A DNA stretch of 64,000 nucleotides from Shewanella kaireitica (GTDB lineage: Bacteria > Pseudomonadota > Gammaproteobacteria > Enterobacterales > Shewanellaceae), in contig NZ_JAKIKQ010000021.1 of the NCBI RefSeq assembly GCF_023284045.1, positions 23,559-87,558 on the forward strand, written 5' to 3'. Within the stretch, counting starts at the first letter, position 1; each line of letters begins with the position of its first letter. Positions 35,677 through 46,062 of the stretch are shown here, one piece after another. The notes under the pieces were generated by a model, which was given only the letters and a program-made list of their open reading frames with translations, was not told the DNA's origin and ran no database searches. A program made the translations under genes and the position numbers.

Positions 35677-37272
35677 ATGAGCATGACTTCAAGCAATAGT
35701 GACATCGTACAAAAGCTGTGGAACCTCTGTGACGTACTGCGTGACGACGGCATTAACTACTCCGATTACGTCACCGAGCTAGTCCTACTGCTGTTTATTA
35801 AAATGGTGCATGAGAACAGTGAGGCAGGCTTACTGAGCGAGCACACCATGCCAATAGGTTGTCGCTGGGGTGACTTAAGTGATAAAGATGGCATAAATTT
35901 ACTCAATGACTATAAAAATATCTTGATGACCCTATCTACAGGGAAACGTCGCGAAGTAGACCCTGAAGATCCAAAAAATACCATTGAAAAAACAGTTGTA
36001 ACAGACCCACTGATTCTTGCTATTTATGCCGATGCACAAACACGCCTGCGTGAGCCTCGCCACTTAAAGCAATTGATCAAATCACTAGATAGTATCAATT
36101 GGTTCGATGCTCAAAAAGATGGCCTCGGTGACTTATATGAAGGCTTGTTAGAGAAGAATGCTAACGAAACTAAATCAGGTGCAGGGCAGTACTTCACACC
36201 TCGTGCTCTCATTGATTCGATAGTTCGCTGTGTAAAACCCAAAGCAGGTGAGTTGATTCAAGACCCTGCGGCAGGAACTGCTGGTTTCCTTATTTCAGCA
36301 CATAAATACATCAAAGATAATACAGATGAATTGTATGACCTGACAGGACAGAATGGCCTACCTACCCGTGAAGACCAAATCAAGAAGAATTACATCGGTG
36401 TTGAGTTAGTCCCCAACACCCGCCGTTTAGCACTTATGAATTGTTTACTCAATGGTATAGAAGGTGGCAAAGATGGTGCTATTCAACTAGGTAATGCCCT
36501 TGGGGAAGCTGGTGTTAACCTTAAAAAAGCTAATGTCATCCTTGCCAATCCTCCGTTTGGAACAAGTAAAGGCGGTGATGCATCGATAACCCGTAAGGAT
36601 TTAACCTATCCCACCAGCAACAAGCAGCTGGCATTTTTGCAGCACATCTATCGTAACCTAAAGGCTGGTGGACGTGCTGCCGTAGTATTGCCTGATAACG
36701 TCTTGTTTGAAGCAGGTGTCGGAACCGATATCCGCCGCGATCTGATGAATAAATGTAACCTGAACACTATTTTGCGATTGCCAACTGGTATCTTCTACGC
36801 CGCAGGCGTGAAGACCAACGTACTGTTCTTCACTAAAGGCAGTGAAACAGACAAGTTACAGGAAGAGAACTGCACTAAGAATACTTGGGTTTACGACCTA
36901 CGTACCAACATGCCAAGCTTTGGTAAACGTACTCCCTTTGGTGAGCAGCATCTTAAGCCATTTGAGGCTGTGTATAACATCGTATTAGCAGAGCGAAAAG
37001 AGGGCGAGTGGAGCTTTGTTTCAGATACACAAAATGGCAATAAAGATACTTCTCGTTGGAAATGCTTTAGCCGTAAATATATCAGCGAGACTAAAGGTGA
37101 CTCACTGGACATCTCATGGGTCAAAGATGCCGATAGTGTCGATGCTGCTGATCTAGGTACACCAGAAGAGCTAGCGGGTGAAGCCATGACTGAGCTTAAA
37201 GGGGCTTTGGCGGATCTTGAAGCTTTAGTTAAGTCGTTAGGCTCTGAAAAGAAATCAGGGGTGAAGGGATGA
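35677..37272 (+). CDS. hsdM: type I restriction-modification M subunit
   Basis: 531 aa from the ATG at 35677. N6-adenine methyltransferase. HsdM N-terminal helical domain, then AdoMet motif DPAAGTAGF (from residue 196) and catalytic NPPFG (from 291). The stop overlaps the hsdS start by 4 bp. Confidence 0.96.
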   Translation: MSMTSSNSDIVQKLWNLCDVLRDDGINYSDYVTELVLLLFIKMVHENSEAGLLSEHTMPIGCRWGDLSDKDGINLLNDYKNILMTLSTGKRREVDPEDPKNTIEKTVVTDPLILAIYADAQTRLREPRHLKQLIKSLDSINWFDAQKDGLGDLYEGLLEKNANETKSGAGQYFTPRALIDSIVRCVKPKAGELIQDPAAGTAGFLISAHKYIKDNTDELYDLTGQNGLPTREDQIKKNYIGVELVPNTRRLALMNCLLNGIEGGKDGAIQLGNALGEAGVNLKKANVILANPPFGTSKGGDASITRKDLTYPTSNKQLAFLQHIYRNLKAGGRAAVVLPDNVLFEAGVGTDIRRDLMNKCNLNTILRLPTGIFYAAGVKTNVLFFTKGSETDKLQEENCTKNTWVYDLRTNMPSFGKRTPFGEQHLKPFEAVYNIVLAERKEGEWSFVSDTQNGNKDTSRWKCFSRKYISETKGDSLDISWVKDADSVDAADLGTPEELAGEAMTELKGALADLEALVKSLGSEKKSGVKG

Positions 37273-38690
37273 GTGAATTTGGTTTATTGCCTGATGGATG
37301 GCTTGATACGCAGCTAGGTCAAATTGTTGATTATGGTAAAACAGCTAAGAAAACGCTGGAAGATGTAGAGTCTGAAACTTGGATTCTTGAATTGGAAGAT
37401 ATCGAAAAGGATTCATCTAAGCTTCTTAAAAAAGTTAATGCTTCTGAGCGCCCTTTTAAAAGTACAAAAAATGCTTTTAAAAAAGGTGACGTACTCTATG
37501 GCAAACTGCGACCATATTTAAATAAGGTAATAATTGCAGAATATGATGGTGTCTGTACCACGGAAATAATCCCCATTGACTCTAAGCCTTTCTGTTCTAA
37601 CAGCTACCTTTTTTACTGGTTAAAGGGTTCTAAATTTTTACATTATGTTGATGAAGTCAGCTACGGCGTCAACATGCCTAGGCTTGGTACTAAAGATGGT
37701 AATGCTGCACCATTTCGTTTAGCCCCACTAGCCGAACAAAAAGTCATAGCCGACAAGCTGGATGAGCTGCTAGCGCAGGTGGAAAGCACCAAAGCCCGCC
37801 TCGATGCCATCCCCGCCATCTTAAAATCATTCCGCCAATCCGTCCTCGCCGCCGCAGTCAGCGGAAAATTGACAGAAGAATGGCGTGGTGAGAATGAAGT
37901 GACTTGTGCAAATGAAGAGCATTTGGACATTAAGTATGAGATTCCTGAAGAATATAAAAACATAGTTCGACCCGAAGAATGGATAGTTACCTCAATAGGG
38001 AATATCGCTACTTTTCAACAAGGAATGCAAATAGCAAAGTCAACGAGATATACCGAACCAGGTAATAATCGCTTACCGATCCTTAGGATTGGAAGTTATA
38101 CAACTAAATTTAGCAAGGATGTTGACTATGTAGAATTAGGTGAGGATTCATTAATTGCTGAGCCGTCAGATATCATACTAACTCGTACAGGTGAGACTAG
38201 AGGACGTGTTTTAACGGGTTTTAAAGGTGTTTTTCATAACAATACTTTTAGAATTAATTTCAACCAAAGTGTTATAAAACGTGAGTTTTTGATTATTTCA
38301 CTTAATGAACGTTCAGCTCAGAATTATATTTTAGAAGTATCCGGTCGTTCGGCTCAACCAGACCTTACTCACAAAAGGTTTGGCCCATGCCCCATTTCAC
38401 TGCCTCCTCTAAGTGAACAAACTAAAATCGTCCGCCGTGTCGAAGACTTATTCGCTTTTGCCGATAAAGTCGAAGCTCAGGTCAATGAAGCTCAAACACG
38501 GGTTAACAACCTCACACAGTCGATACTCGCTAAAGCCTTCAGAGGCGAACTCACCGCCGAATGGCGCGCCGCTAACCCTGAACTCATTAGCGGTGAAAAC
38601 AGCGCCGCAGCCCTGCTTGAGCGTATTAAGGTTGAAAGAGAAAAGCTAAAGCCTGTCAAGAAAACAAGGGCTAAAAAGGCAAAAGCATGA
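37269..38690 (+). CDS. hsdS: type I restriction-modification specificity subunit
   Basis: 473 aa. Two target-recognition domains (about 1-150 and 235-380) separated by a conserved helical repeat (PLAEQKVIADKLDELLAQVE and later PLSEQTKIVRRVEDLFAFAD). The halves recognise the two parts of the split DNA target. The second domain differs strongly from the first. Overlaps hsdM by 4 bp and the next gene by 4 bp, implying coupled translation. Confidence 0.95.
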   Translation: MSEFGLLPDGWLDTQLGQIVDYGKTAKKTLEDVESETWILELEDIEKDSSKLLKKVNASERPFKSTKNAFKKGDVLYGKLRPYLNKVIIAEYDGVCTTEIIPIDSKPFCSNSYLFYWLKGSKFLHYVDEVSYGVNMPRLGTKDGNAAPFRLAPLAEQKVIADKLDELLAQVESTKARLDAIPAILKSFRQSVLAAAVSGKLTEEWRGENEVTCANEEHLDIKYEIPEEYKNIVRPEEWIVTSIGNIATFQQGMQIAKSTRYTEPGNNRLPILRIGSYTTKFSKDVDYVELGEDSLIAEPSDIILTRTGETRGRVLTGFKGVFHNNTFRINFNQSVIKREFLIISLNERSAQNYILEVSGRSAQPDLTHKRFGPCPISLPPLSEQTKIVRRVEDLFAFADKVEAQVNEAQTRVNNLTQSILAKAFRGELTAEWRAANPELISGENSAAALLERIKVEREKLKPVKKTRAKKAKA

Positions 38691-39433
38691 TTGAAGTGAT
38701 TAACCAAATTAAGTCCCAAGATGAATACTTGGGTAAAGGGATTCTGTTCGCTGCCACCCATATGCGTGAAGACCCTGCTATCGCACTGAGCAAGTGCCGT
38801 GCATTACTCGAAGAACTTGTAAACCAATTAGAGCAGGCTCAAGGCTATGGCCTGAATGACCGCATTGCATCACTGAACGGTCAGGTTTCCGATAGCATAA
38901 TCACCCAGATGCACTTTATTAGGAAGATGGGCAACATAGGCACCCATGCAGCTGCTGACGCTAACCAGCAAAGCTGTGCCCAATGCATCACAAGCCTTAT
39001 CGCTGTCGCCTGCTGGTTCTACGATATAGACAATACCTTGCCTACATTCGAGCTGGTGGAGCCTAAATTAACACCAAAGAGTGAAAACGAAATGACTCAA
39101 GCCACACCACTGCAAGCCCGCTACTTTATTGCTGATGCCATACATAAAACTTGGTCAAAAATCGCCGTACTCACCTCAGATGGCGTGCTATACAGCGAAT
39201 ACTTGCACTTCATGAACCCAAGAACCTTCAAGCATGAAGGAATAGACTTTGAAAGCTTCAAAGCTAGCGACTTTAACTTCGGTGCAGATGAACACGGCCA
39301 CGGCTACCAGCCCCTTAGAGAAGTAACCTGTGAACAAGCCAAAGCTTTCATGCTAACCAAACAAAGTAATTGGGTTGCTAGGTATCTTTCTAGTTGTGAA
39401 ACTGAACTCAAAGATGATGACTTGCCGTTTTAG
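38687..39433 (+). CDS. DUF4145-like protein coupled to hsdS
   Basis: 248 aa. The N-terminal about 110 residues (PAIALSKCRALLEELVNQLEQ, MHFIRKMGNIGTHAA) resemble the DUF4145 module that also begins this HsdR. The C-terminal part is unassigned. The 4-bp overlap with hsdS implies it works with the restriction system. Function unknown. Confidence 0.65.
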   Translation: MIEVINQIKSQDEYLGKGILFAATHMREDPAIALSKCRALLEELVNQLEQAQGYGLNDRIASLNGQVSDSIITQMHFIRKMGNIGTHAAADANQQSCAQCITSLIAVACWFYDIDNTLPTFELVEPKLTPKSENEMTQATPLQARYFIADAIHKTWSKIAVLTSDGVLYSEYLHFMNPRTFKHEGIDFESFKASDFNFGADEHGHGYQPLREVTCEQAKAFMLTKQSNWVARYLSSCETELKDDDLPF

Positions 39434-39495
39434 CAATAGAACCGCCTGACTTAAGCTGCAAAACTGTAACCGTAAGCCACAAGGAATATAGCTCA

Positions 39496-41277
39496 ATGCG
39501 ACTATTGTCTCTCACACTACATGGGACCTATAAAGGCCTTAAGGATCAAACCTTTGATTTCCAACACAGCAAGGGAAATATCATCGCGCTGATAGGTTTA
39601 AACGGTTCAGGTAAGTCACAGCTATTAGAGCTTATAGCTGAGAGCTTTGCATTTCTAGAGCGTAAGCAACGGAAAGACTTTACAGTAAGAAAAGCTCTAG
39701 GGTTTGGGTTTACTCTTATTTACCAACTCAGCGGTACAACGAATCATAGTGCAGGAAGTGATGGGATGAGCTGTGGTAGCCCTTTAGCTGTCGCAGGGGG
39801 AATAAATAACCCCATATTTAAAGTTACTCTAGCTAAGGGAAGTAAGAGTCCCCTAGTTTATATTCATCTTAACGGTGATTGGACTGAGATACATATCAAT
39901 AGCTTAGAGCTTCCTTACATTATTGGTTACTCATCAGGCCTTAACGAAAACCTGCAGCGCAGCTTCATGAAAAATGCAGTGCAATATTTCAAAATAATGA
40001 ACACTAGGCTCAAGCGTAAGAAAGAGCTTGCAGAAGATTTAAACGATGAGCAAATATCTAATATCAACAAACGTTTTCTTAAAAAAAACCCCCATATATT
40101 CGAGCCTGAAAGAGCGTATACCGACACATCTCCTATAACGACAGAGAGCGGAGAAGTTATTACAACAGAAGATGGCGAGCCGATTGAGTCAGAAAGTTTC
40201 TTGCTCGGGTTGAGGGAGTACGATACTCCAGCCACCAAGAGTATATATTTAGACTACGATAGTGCAGCTTTATTTTTATTGTCGTTGTCCATTTTACCAA
40301 GAGAAAGCATAGCCAGTTTGCTAGATGAGGTAACATACAAGTATCCAGTAAGTGCAACTCTTCGATACGATCTACGAAAGGGTATTGCAGGATTAGATAC
40401 CATACGGGATGTGCTAATGCTAGTGCGAATAGCTGGGGTAGAAAATGTAACCGGAGTTGGCAAGAAGACTACGGATAAACAGTTTGATCTGTACGAGTTA
40501 GATTATCTAGCTGGTGATATCTCTTTAGACCTAACAGATGATGATCTTCTACGAAGGTTAACAGAAGAAAACTACAATGACCCTCTAGCTTTGTTTAATC
40601 GCCTCTTTAAAGCTCAGCAACTAGGAGTTGGTAATTGGCGTGGGTCTACTCGAACAAAACTAAGTAAAGACAACTTTATTGGTACAGTAAAAAAGCCCCT
40701 TAAAACAAAGCTACCATTATCTATATCAGAGTTAGTTTTAGCTGATGATTGTCAGAACACTGTTTGCTTTGATGACCTTTCAGATGGAGAGGCACAGCTT
40801 CTGCAAATACTTGCTACCTCTGCCCTCTTCAGCCAACAAAGAACACTTCTGCTTTTAGATGAGCCAGAGACTCACTTAAATCCATCATGGCGTACTCACT
40901 TTCATCGCCAGTTGAACAAAGCAATTGCTAAGCAAGAAGAGAATACGAGTCAACCTCAAGTGTTTCTATCGACTCATTCACCATTTATGGTGTCGTCACT
41001 AAGGCGAGAGGATGTTATGTGTTTCGAGCGTCTTGAAAGCAATATGATCAGAATGAAACCAGTAGAAAACCAGACATACGGTGCATCTTTTGAGGTATTG
41101 ATTAAAGAGCATTTCGATCTACAGTCACTAATATCTCAAACTGTTGTGAAAGATATCAAAGAACATTTGCCAAAAGACGATACAACTGCCGCACGGGAGG
41201 AGTCAAAGCAATGGATTATGGAAAATGTGGGTGAATCTATGGAGAAGGCTTACTTGATAAGGAAATTACAAAGCTAA
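39496..41277 (+). CDS. restriction-associated AAA/ABC-type ATPase (PtuA-like)
   Basis: 593 aa. SMC/ABC-like ATPase: Walker A GLNGSGKS (34-41), signature LSDGEAQ (around 429), Walker B LLLLDEPETHLNP (D455, E456) and a D-loop/His switch LSTHSPF. Between them lies a long insertion. The next gene begins on its TAATG stop/start and encodes an HNH nuclease, so the pair resembles Septu-type ATPase-nuclease systems that have been found with type I restriction loci. Confidence 0.8.
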   Translation: MRLLSLTLHGTYKGLKDQTFDFQHSKGNIIALIGLNGSGKSQLLELIAESFAFLERKQRKDFTVRKALGFGFTLIYQLSGTTNHSAGSDGMSCGSPLAVAGGINNPIFKVTLAKGSKSPLVYIHLNGDWTEIHINSLELPYIIGYSSGLNENLQRSFMKNAVQYFKIMNTRLKRKKELAEDLNDEQISNINKRFLKKNPHIFEPERAYTDTSPITTESGEVITTEDGEPIESESFLLGLREYDTPATKSIYLDYDSAALFLLSLSILPRESIASLLDEVTYKYPVSATLRYDLRKGIAGLDTIRDVLMLVRIAGVENVTGVGKKTTDKQFDLYELDYLAGDISLDLTDDDLLRRLTEENYNDPLALFNRLFKAQQLGVGNWRGSTRTKLSKDNFIGTVKKPLKTKLPLSISELVLADDCQNTVCFDDLSDGEAQLLQILATSALFSQQRTLLLLDEPETHLNPSWRTHFHRQLNKAIAKQEENTSQPQVFLSTHSPFMVSSLRREDVMCFERLESNMIRMKPVENQTYGASFEVLIKEHFDLQSLISQTVVKDIKEHLPKDDTTAAREESKQWIMENVGESMEKAYLIRKLQS

Positions 41278-42404
41278 TGCTATTCCCATTAGACCCAAAT
41301 ACACCAAAGTGCAAAGTATTTGAAAAACTGAATGCTGAGCTGATTCATTTCTTACATCAGTCAATCAATGCGAAAAGGTTTACTCGTAAGCTTTTCTCAA
41401 TAGCGACGGGACAGGAGTGCTGGGATAACCAGCCTACAAAAGAAAAGTTTGAAATAGTATTTCGAACATTGCCAGTGTCTGTAGCCGACAGGCAGAAGCT
41501 ATATGATTCAATCCAAAACTGTCAAAATTTACCTCTTCTTTTTCGCGACAAGACAGTCCCTATTCCAAATATTACACCAGTTAAGCTTTTTGATTCGCTA
41601 AAATCGCTTACCACTCACCTATTTACTAGGACAAAGGATTTGGCAGGCATTAGGCGTTTAGCTACAGAGTCGATTGAAGAGCATTATCAAACATACGTCC
41701 GCTCAAACTCTGAGCTGTGCTTTCTATGTGGCATATCATCATTAGCGCAAAATCGTTTTAATATTAAAGATGATGATCAATGGCGGGCTGATTATGACCA
41801 CCTGCTTTGCAAAGATAAATACCCTGCCTTTTCATGCCACCCTGACAACTTTATTCCTACTTGTCATATCTGTAATAGCAAGGCTAAAGGAGCAAAGGAT
41901 ATATTGTGGGACGATAAATCAGGAAGGCGAAAAGCATTTTTTCCTTTACCTCCTTTCCAGGAAAGCTTTTACCACTTGGTGCGCTTAGTGCCCGCTTTTG
42001 CAGATTTGGCTGACTTTAGAGCCAATAATGATATTAGCCCGCTAAAAGCTGCGCGCTTACAGTGGCCAACAGCAACTCCAGATGAACGTGAAATGATCAA
42101 GGCTTGGATTGACTTATATCAGGTACCAAAGCGAGTAGCAGAAAGAATCACCTCTACATTTTGTGAATATATCGATGCAGATTGCACTCCAGATAATTTT
42201 GATGATTTCTGTGATCAAATAAACCGTAAGTGCAGACGTGAGCCTGCTGATATGAAGGTAATGGAATGGCGTTTTTGGTGGTACAGGCTTTACCAGTGGT
42301 TGAATGAACAGTCTGACGATATCAAACTTGAAGCTTGGGAGTTAATACGATGGAAGCAGCAATTAGTTAATGGTAACCATGCAGCTCAAACTTTTGGAAT
42401 ATAG
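41277..42404 (+). CDS. HNH nuclease partner of the ATPase (PtuB-like)
   Basis: 375 aa. An HNH-type nuclease with zinc cysteine pairs at C148-x2-C151 and in PTCHICNSKAKG, and the active-site D174-H175 in ADYDHLL. Starts at the last base of the ATPase gene. The N-terminal about 130 residues are unassigned. Probably acts in a complex with the ATPase, cutting DNA or RNA on infection, as in Septu systems. Confidence 0.75.
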   Translation: MLFPLDPNTPKCKVFEKLNAELIHFLHQSINAKRFTRKLFSIATGQECWDNQPTKEKFEIVFRTLPVSVADRQKLYDSIQNCQNLPLLFRDKTVPIPNITPVKLFDSLKSLTTHLFTRTKDLAGIRRLATESIEEHYQTYVRSNSELCFLCGISSLAQNRFNIKDDDQWRADYDHLLCKDKYPAFSCHPDNFIPTCHICNSKAKGAKDILWDDKSGRRKAFFPLPPFQESFYHLVRLVPAFADLADFRANNDISPLKAARLQWPTATPDEREMIKAWIDLYQVPKRVAERITSTFCEYIDADCTPDNFDDFCDQINRKCRREPADMKVMEWRFWWYRLYQWLNEQSDDIKLEAWELIRWKQQLVNGNHAAQTFGI

Positions 42405-42484
42405 AAGACTGTTTGGTTTCCAATTCACGTAAGGTGCTGGCTTTGGAAAGTTAACGGATTCTAGTCCGCAAAAAGGATATGGAC

Positions 42485-43228
42485 ATGAAAAAGGATATTA
42501 CCTTCGAACAGCTACAGACAGTCTATGACCTAGGTTATTTGTTTGCATTACAAAAAACCTCGCTAGATGAAGCGCTAGAACAGCTGGTTGGCTCATTGGA
42601 TATGAATCAAACTTCTGCGACTAATTACATGCACAACTTTGAAGCCTTCCGTACAGGCAGAGTATACAAGCGTGCTATGAGCGCCCTGTCCTATGAAATA
42701 TTTTTGCCTCGCTTCTATAAAGACCTCCCTTTACCTGAATTTGAACGGGTAATAGAATCCGTTGAGTTGCATCTAGAGTACCGCTGGTCTAAATCAAAAG
42801 CAAAACACCTAGAAGTAAGGACGCTGGTGGACTCATATAAAGTCAAACTAGCTTCACTAACCGTTAGCCCTATCTACCCCGATGAAATCCCTGAGCAGTC
42901 TACAGGCTTTATTGAAGGCGCTGTAAAGCAAGTCACTATCAATGCCTATGAGCGTGACCCTAAAGCGAGAGCAGCATGTATTGCCAAGTTTGGTGCCATC
43001 TGCCAAGTCTGTAAGTTTAACTTCGAAACCCAATACGGCGAAATAGGTAAAGGCTTTATCCATGTTCACCACAAAGTCGATATAGCCATTATTGGTGAAA
43101 ACTACCAAGTCGACCCAATTAACGACCTAATCCCCGTTTGCCCCAATTGTCACGCAATGCTCCACACAGAAACACCAGCGATGAGCATTGAGAAGTTAAA
43201 GCAAATAATTGATAGCGCTAACACCTAA
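42485..43228 (+). CDS. second HNH endonuclease
   Basis: 247 aa from the ATG at 42485 (AAGGA upstream). C-terminal HNH: Cys pair ICQVC, HVHH (193-196) and NDLIPVCPNCHAMLH. The N-terminal about 130 residues (SATNYMHNFEAFRTG, LPLPEFERVIESVE) are helical, a layout seen in HNH restriction enzymes. Separate from the preceding HNH gene by 80 bp and not similar to it outside the motif. Confidence 0.8.
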   Translation: MKKDITFEQLQTVYDLGYLFALQKTSLDEALEQLVGSLDMNQTSATNYMHNFEAFRTGRVYKRAMSALSYEIFLPRFYKDLPLPEFERVIESVELHLEYRWSKSKAKHLEVRTLVDSYKVKLASLTVSPIYPDEIPEQSTGFIEGAVKQVTINAYERDPKARAACIAKFGAICQVCKFNFETQYGEIGKGFIHVHHKVDIAIIGENYQVDPINDLIPVCPNCHAMLHTETPAMSIEKLKQIIDSANT

Positions 43229-43254
43229 TAATAATTAAAAACATGGAAGTTGAA

Positions 43255-45903
43255 ATGACCAATTCAAGCACCGCTGAGCAGCAATACCAAGAAAAAATTA
43301 GCCTCAGACATTACCAACAAGAAGCTGTGGATGCGATTTCTAAGGCGGTGAAATCAGGGCCAGACATTGCATTATTGATTATGGCTATCGGTACAGGGCA
43401 AAGCCAAGTCATAGCTCAAGCAATCGCATCCAATAACTCTGTTAGTAAAAGCACCCTCATTGTAAAACTTCGCGCTCATGCAGAACAGCTTAGTATGCGG
43501 CTCAATGACTTAGATAGCTTGAGAACCGAATTTGATGTTATCACTTATAAAGATTTTGAAAACAATCACGAAAGACATGCTAATTCAGATGTGTACTACT
43601 TAATTGATCTTGATAGTAAAGCTGCGATCAGTACTAGCCAGTTCGTCAGACTAAATAAAAAAGCTAAAGTTCTTATTACGACACCTTATCCTTCGCATGA
43701 GTTAGTTGAATACACTAATAGCAATGTCATCTTTGAGTATTCAATTACTCAAGCAAAGGCTGAAGGCATTTACCTACCCGTTAAAGTAATTCAACCTTCA
43801 CAGTTTCTTGTACCTTATACCTCAGACTTAGAATTAGACTTAGACTTAGATGCTCCCATATCCGGTATGGGGGCTGCTCTAATAGAGAAGCAGCTAAGCC
43901 ATTGGTTTAGCGAGGTAACATTAAACAATGGGGATAAGGTAGTTATACTGTGCCGGAATATAACTGAAGCAGGTCTTTACTTTCAGGCATTAAACCGATT
44001 ACTTTCCTATAAAAATGAACTCGCTATCAATACTTCCCTGATTACTTCTCAAAGCAATGATCCAGGGCAGCTAATTAATACTTTTAAAATGGATGAGTCT
44101 ACACATATTGCCCTAACGGTAAACCTACTGCTAGATAATGCTATATTTCTGCCAAGCATAAATCACGTTGTGAACTTTAAGCCCCTATCTTTACCACAAA
44201 CTCATCGGTTAGTGAGCTTATTAGCGAGACAATCTGAAGGGAAAGCTTTTGGAACAATTTGGGACTACGCTGGACTTAACTGGAATGAGCCCAGCTTAGG
44301 AGTCGATATAGAGCAATCTTTATTAGGTAATACCAACAAAGCCTACCGAATAGAGCCAAAAGGAGACCAAGAGAATAGGACAGATCTACTAGGTAGGGGG
44401 GCGCTGGTTCATGTTTTGAGAGGAATCATTGAATCTGACTCTAAGTTTAAGCCATTTACTCTAGGGCTATTTGGTAAATGGGGGACAGGCAAGAGTACAA
44501 TTATCCATCTATTGAAGCAGGAGTTTAAGAGCAATCCTGACTACCACTTTAGTATTTTTAATGCATGGGAAAATGAACATTGCGACTTCATGGCTGGCGC
44601 TTTAGCAAATCACTTAGCAACTGACCTCTATTCGAAAAAAAGCCTTCTAAAGCGTACTTACATGCTAGGTAAGCATAAAGTGTTCTTACAGAAAGATGCT
44701 TTGAAAAATACTTTGATTTGGTGGGTGCTCATGGCAATGTCAGCACTTGTCGTCATCGGCACAGGGTTAATAGACAGCTTCTTACCGGAAGGTATAAAAT
44801 CCCCAGTAATCACTTCTGGAGTAGCGTCTGGTCTCGCTCTAACAATATTTGGCATAGCTAAGAATATCTGGGCTAGCCCTTTTCTCAAGAAAATAAAGTC
44901 TATTAGTAACTCTCCAGACTATTCGAAACACTTAGGTGCTGCCCAGTACCTCAAAGAAGACATGCGAGCATTAATGGATTCGTATAGCTTTTCAACTACA
45001 CGATATCTTAAAGCGAAGTTTAGCTCCTTCTTTGGTTCAAACAAGACTGACTTACATAAAGAAGTGCCAACTAGCGGAAGAAAAATCATACTCGTCGTTG
45101 AAGACTTGGATCGCTGCTCACCAGAGCAAATAGTTAGTACTTTAGAAGCAATAAGGCTATTAGGAAGCCTCAATAATGTAATTGTGGTATTCGCTGTAGA
45201 TGGAGAGCAACTATTGAATGCCGTCGCTTTAAAGAGCTTGAATAGCTTCATAGACCAGGAACAGTCTCAACAGATCGCACGTGATTTTTTAGGTAAGCTT
45301 TTTCAGCTAATTATTGAACTTGATGCTCCAAACCCCACTCAACTGTCCCAATTTATTCAGAAGAGACTTTATGACTCGATTGCAGTTGAAACTGAAATAA
45401 CAGACTCATTTAAGCGAAGCGAGCACCTGAAGCAACAGGCAAAAGAAGCAGTTAAAGACTTTAAAGTAGATTGGGAAGAAGCTGAAAGTGAAGAGGATCA
45501 AATAACCGAAACTTCAGACTCGTACCTAAAAAGCACCATAGCGGAGGTTGAATATTTTACTCTGCTCACAGGCCTTTTTAATATTGGCAACCCTAGAACT
45601 TTGATTCGGCTTCATAACTCAATAACCCTATTAAAAGGTCTCTTTCCGGTACTCATTAGTAATGATGAGATGTTGAAAGAATATATGTTCTACCTTTTCC
45701 TAAATGAAATTTACACTGTTAGCATACCAACCCATGCTTTTGACATGCCTAAGTTTTTTGAAGAGCTAACTGATACTAGCTCTAGCAGAGACAGTGTCGT
45801 TCAATATCACTATCAACAAGACATAGAGTGTAATGATCTAAACGCTCTACAGATAACCCTTAACAGAGTCCGTAAAGTGTCAATACCTTATGTAAAGCAC
45901 TAG
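43255..45903 (+). CDS. degenerate SF2 helicase fused to membrane-inserted KAP-family NTPase
   Basis: 882 aa from the ATG at 43255 (GGAAG upstream). The N-terminal about 380 residues resemble an HsdR-type SF2 helicase (LRHYQQEAVDAI) but motif I is MAIGTGQSQ (about 43-51), with no catalytic Lys, and the DEAx box is replaced (LIDLDS). From about 400 a KAP P-loop NTPase follows: Walker A GLFGKWGTGKST (404-415), two membrane helices (about 486-508 and 518-542) and Walker B LVVEDLDRC (613-621). KAP NTPases occur in defence islands; the helicase fusion is unusual. Function unknown. Confidence 0.75.
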   Translation: MTNSSTAEQQYQEKISLRHYQQEAVDAISKAVKSGPDIALLIMAIGTGQSQVIAQAIASNNSVSKSTLIVKLRAHAEQLSMRLNDLDSLRTEFDVITYKDFENNHERHANSDVYYLIDLDSKAAISTSQFVRLNKKAKVLITTPYPSHELVEYTNSNVIFEYSITQAKAEGIYLPVKVIQPSQFLVPYTSDLELDLDLDAPISGMGAALIEKQLSHWFSEVTLNNGDKVVILCRNITEAGLYFQALNRLLSYKNELAINTSLITSQSNDPGQLINTFKMDESTHIALTVNLLLDNAIFLPSINHVVNFKPLSLPQTHRLVSLLARQSEGKAFGTIWDYAGLNWNEPSLGVDIEQSLLGNTNKAYRIEPKGDQENRTDLLGRGALVHVLRGIIESDSKFKPFTLGLFGKWGTGKSTIIHLLKQEFKSNPDYHFSIFNAWENEHCDFMAGALANHLATDLYSKKSLLKRTYMLGKHKVFLQKDALKNTLIWWVLMAMSALVVIGTGLIDSFLPEGIKSPVITSGVASGLALTIFGIAKNIWASPFLKKIKSISNSPDYSKHLGAAQYLKEDMRALMDSYSFSTTRYLKAKFSSFFGSNKTDLHKEVPTSGRKIILVVEDLDRCSPEQIVSTLEAIRLLGSLNNVIVVFAVDGEQLLNAVALKSLNSFIDQEQSQQIARDFLGKLFQLIIELDAPNPTQLSQFIQKRLYDSIAVETEITDSFKRSEHLKQQAKEAVKDFKVDWEEAESEEDQITETSDSYLKSTIAEVEYFTLLTGLFNIGNPRTLIRLHNSITLLKGLFPVLISNDEMLKEYMFYLFLNEIYTVSIPTHAFDMPKFFEELTDTSSSRDSVVQYHYQQDIECNDLNALQITLNRVRKVSIPYVKH

Positions 45904-46062
45904 TTAAGGAAAGACCTATGTGAGATTAAAGGACCTAATCAGTTAAGTCTTCACTGATTGAGTGCTCACAATTTAAGCGCTTGTAGCTTAATCTCCTTCT
46001 GGCCATGATTATCAGTATTACTACGTATAGTAAAGTTAAAACGTTCTGGAAAAGGTTACCCA

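Noticed and set aside
30660..38690. BREX, DISARM or Druantia interpretation of the defence locus
   Set aside because: The motifs form a plain HsdR, HsdM and HsdS set; no PglX, PglZ, BrxC or DrmA-like protein was found.
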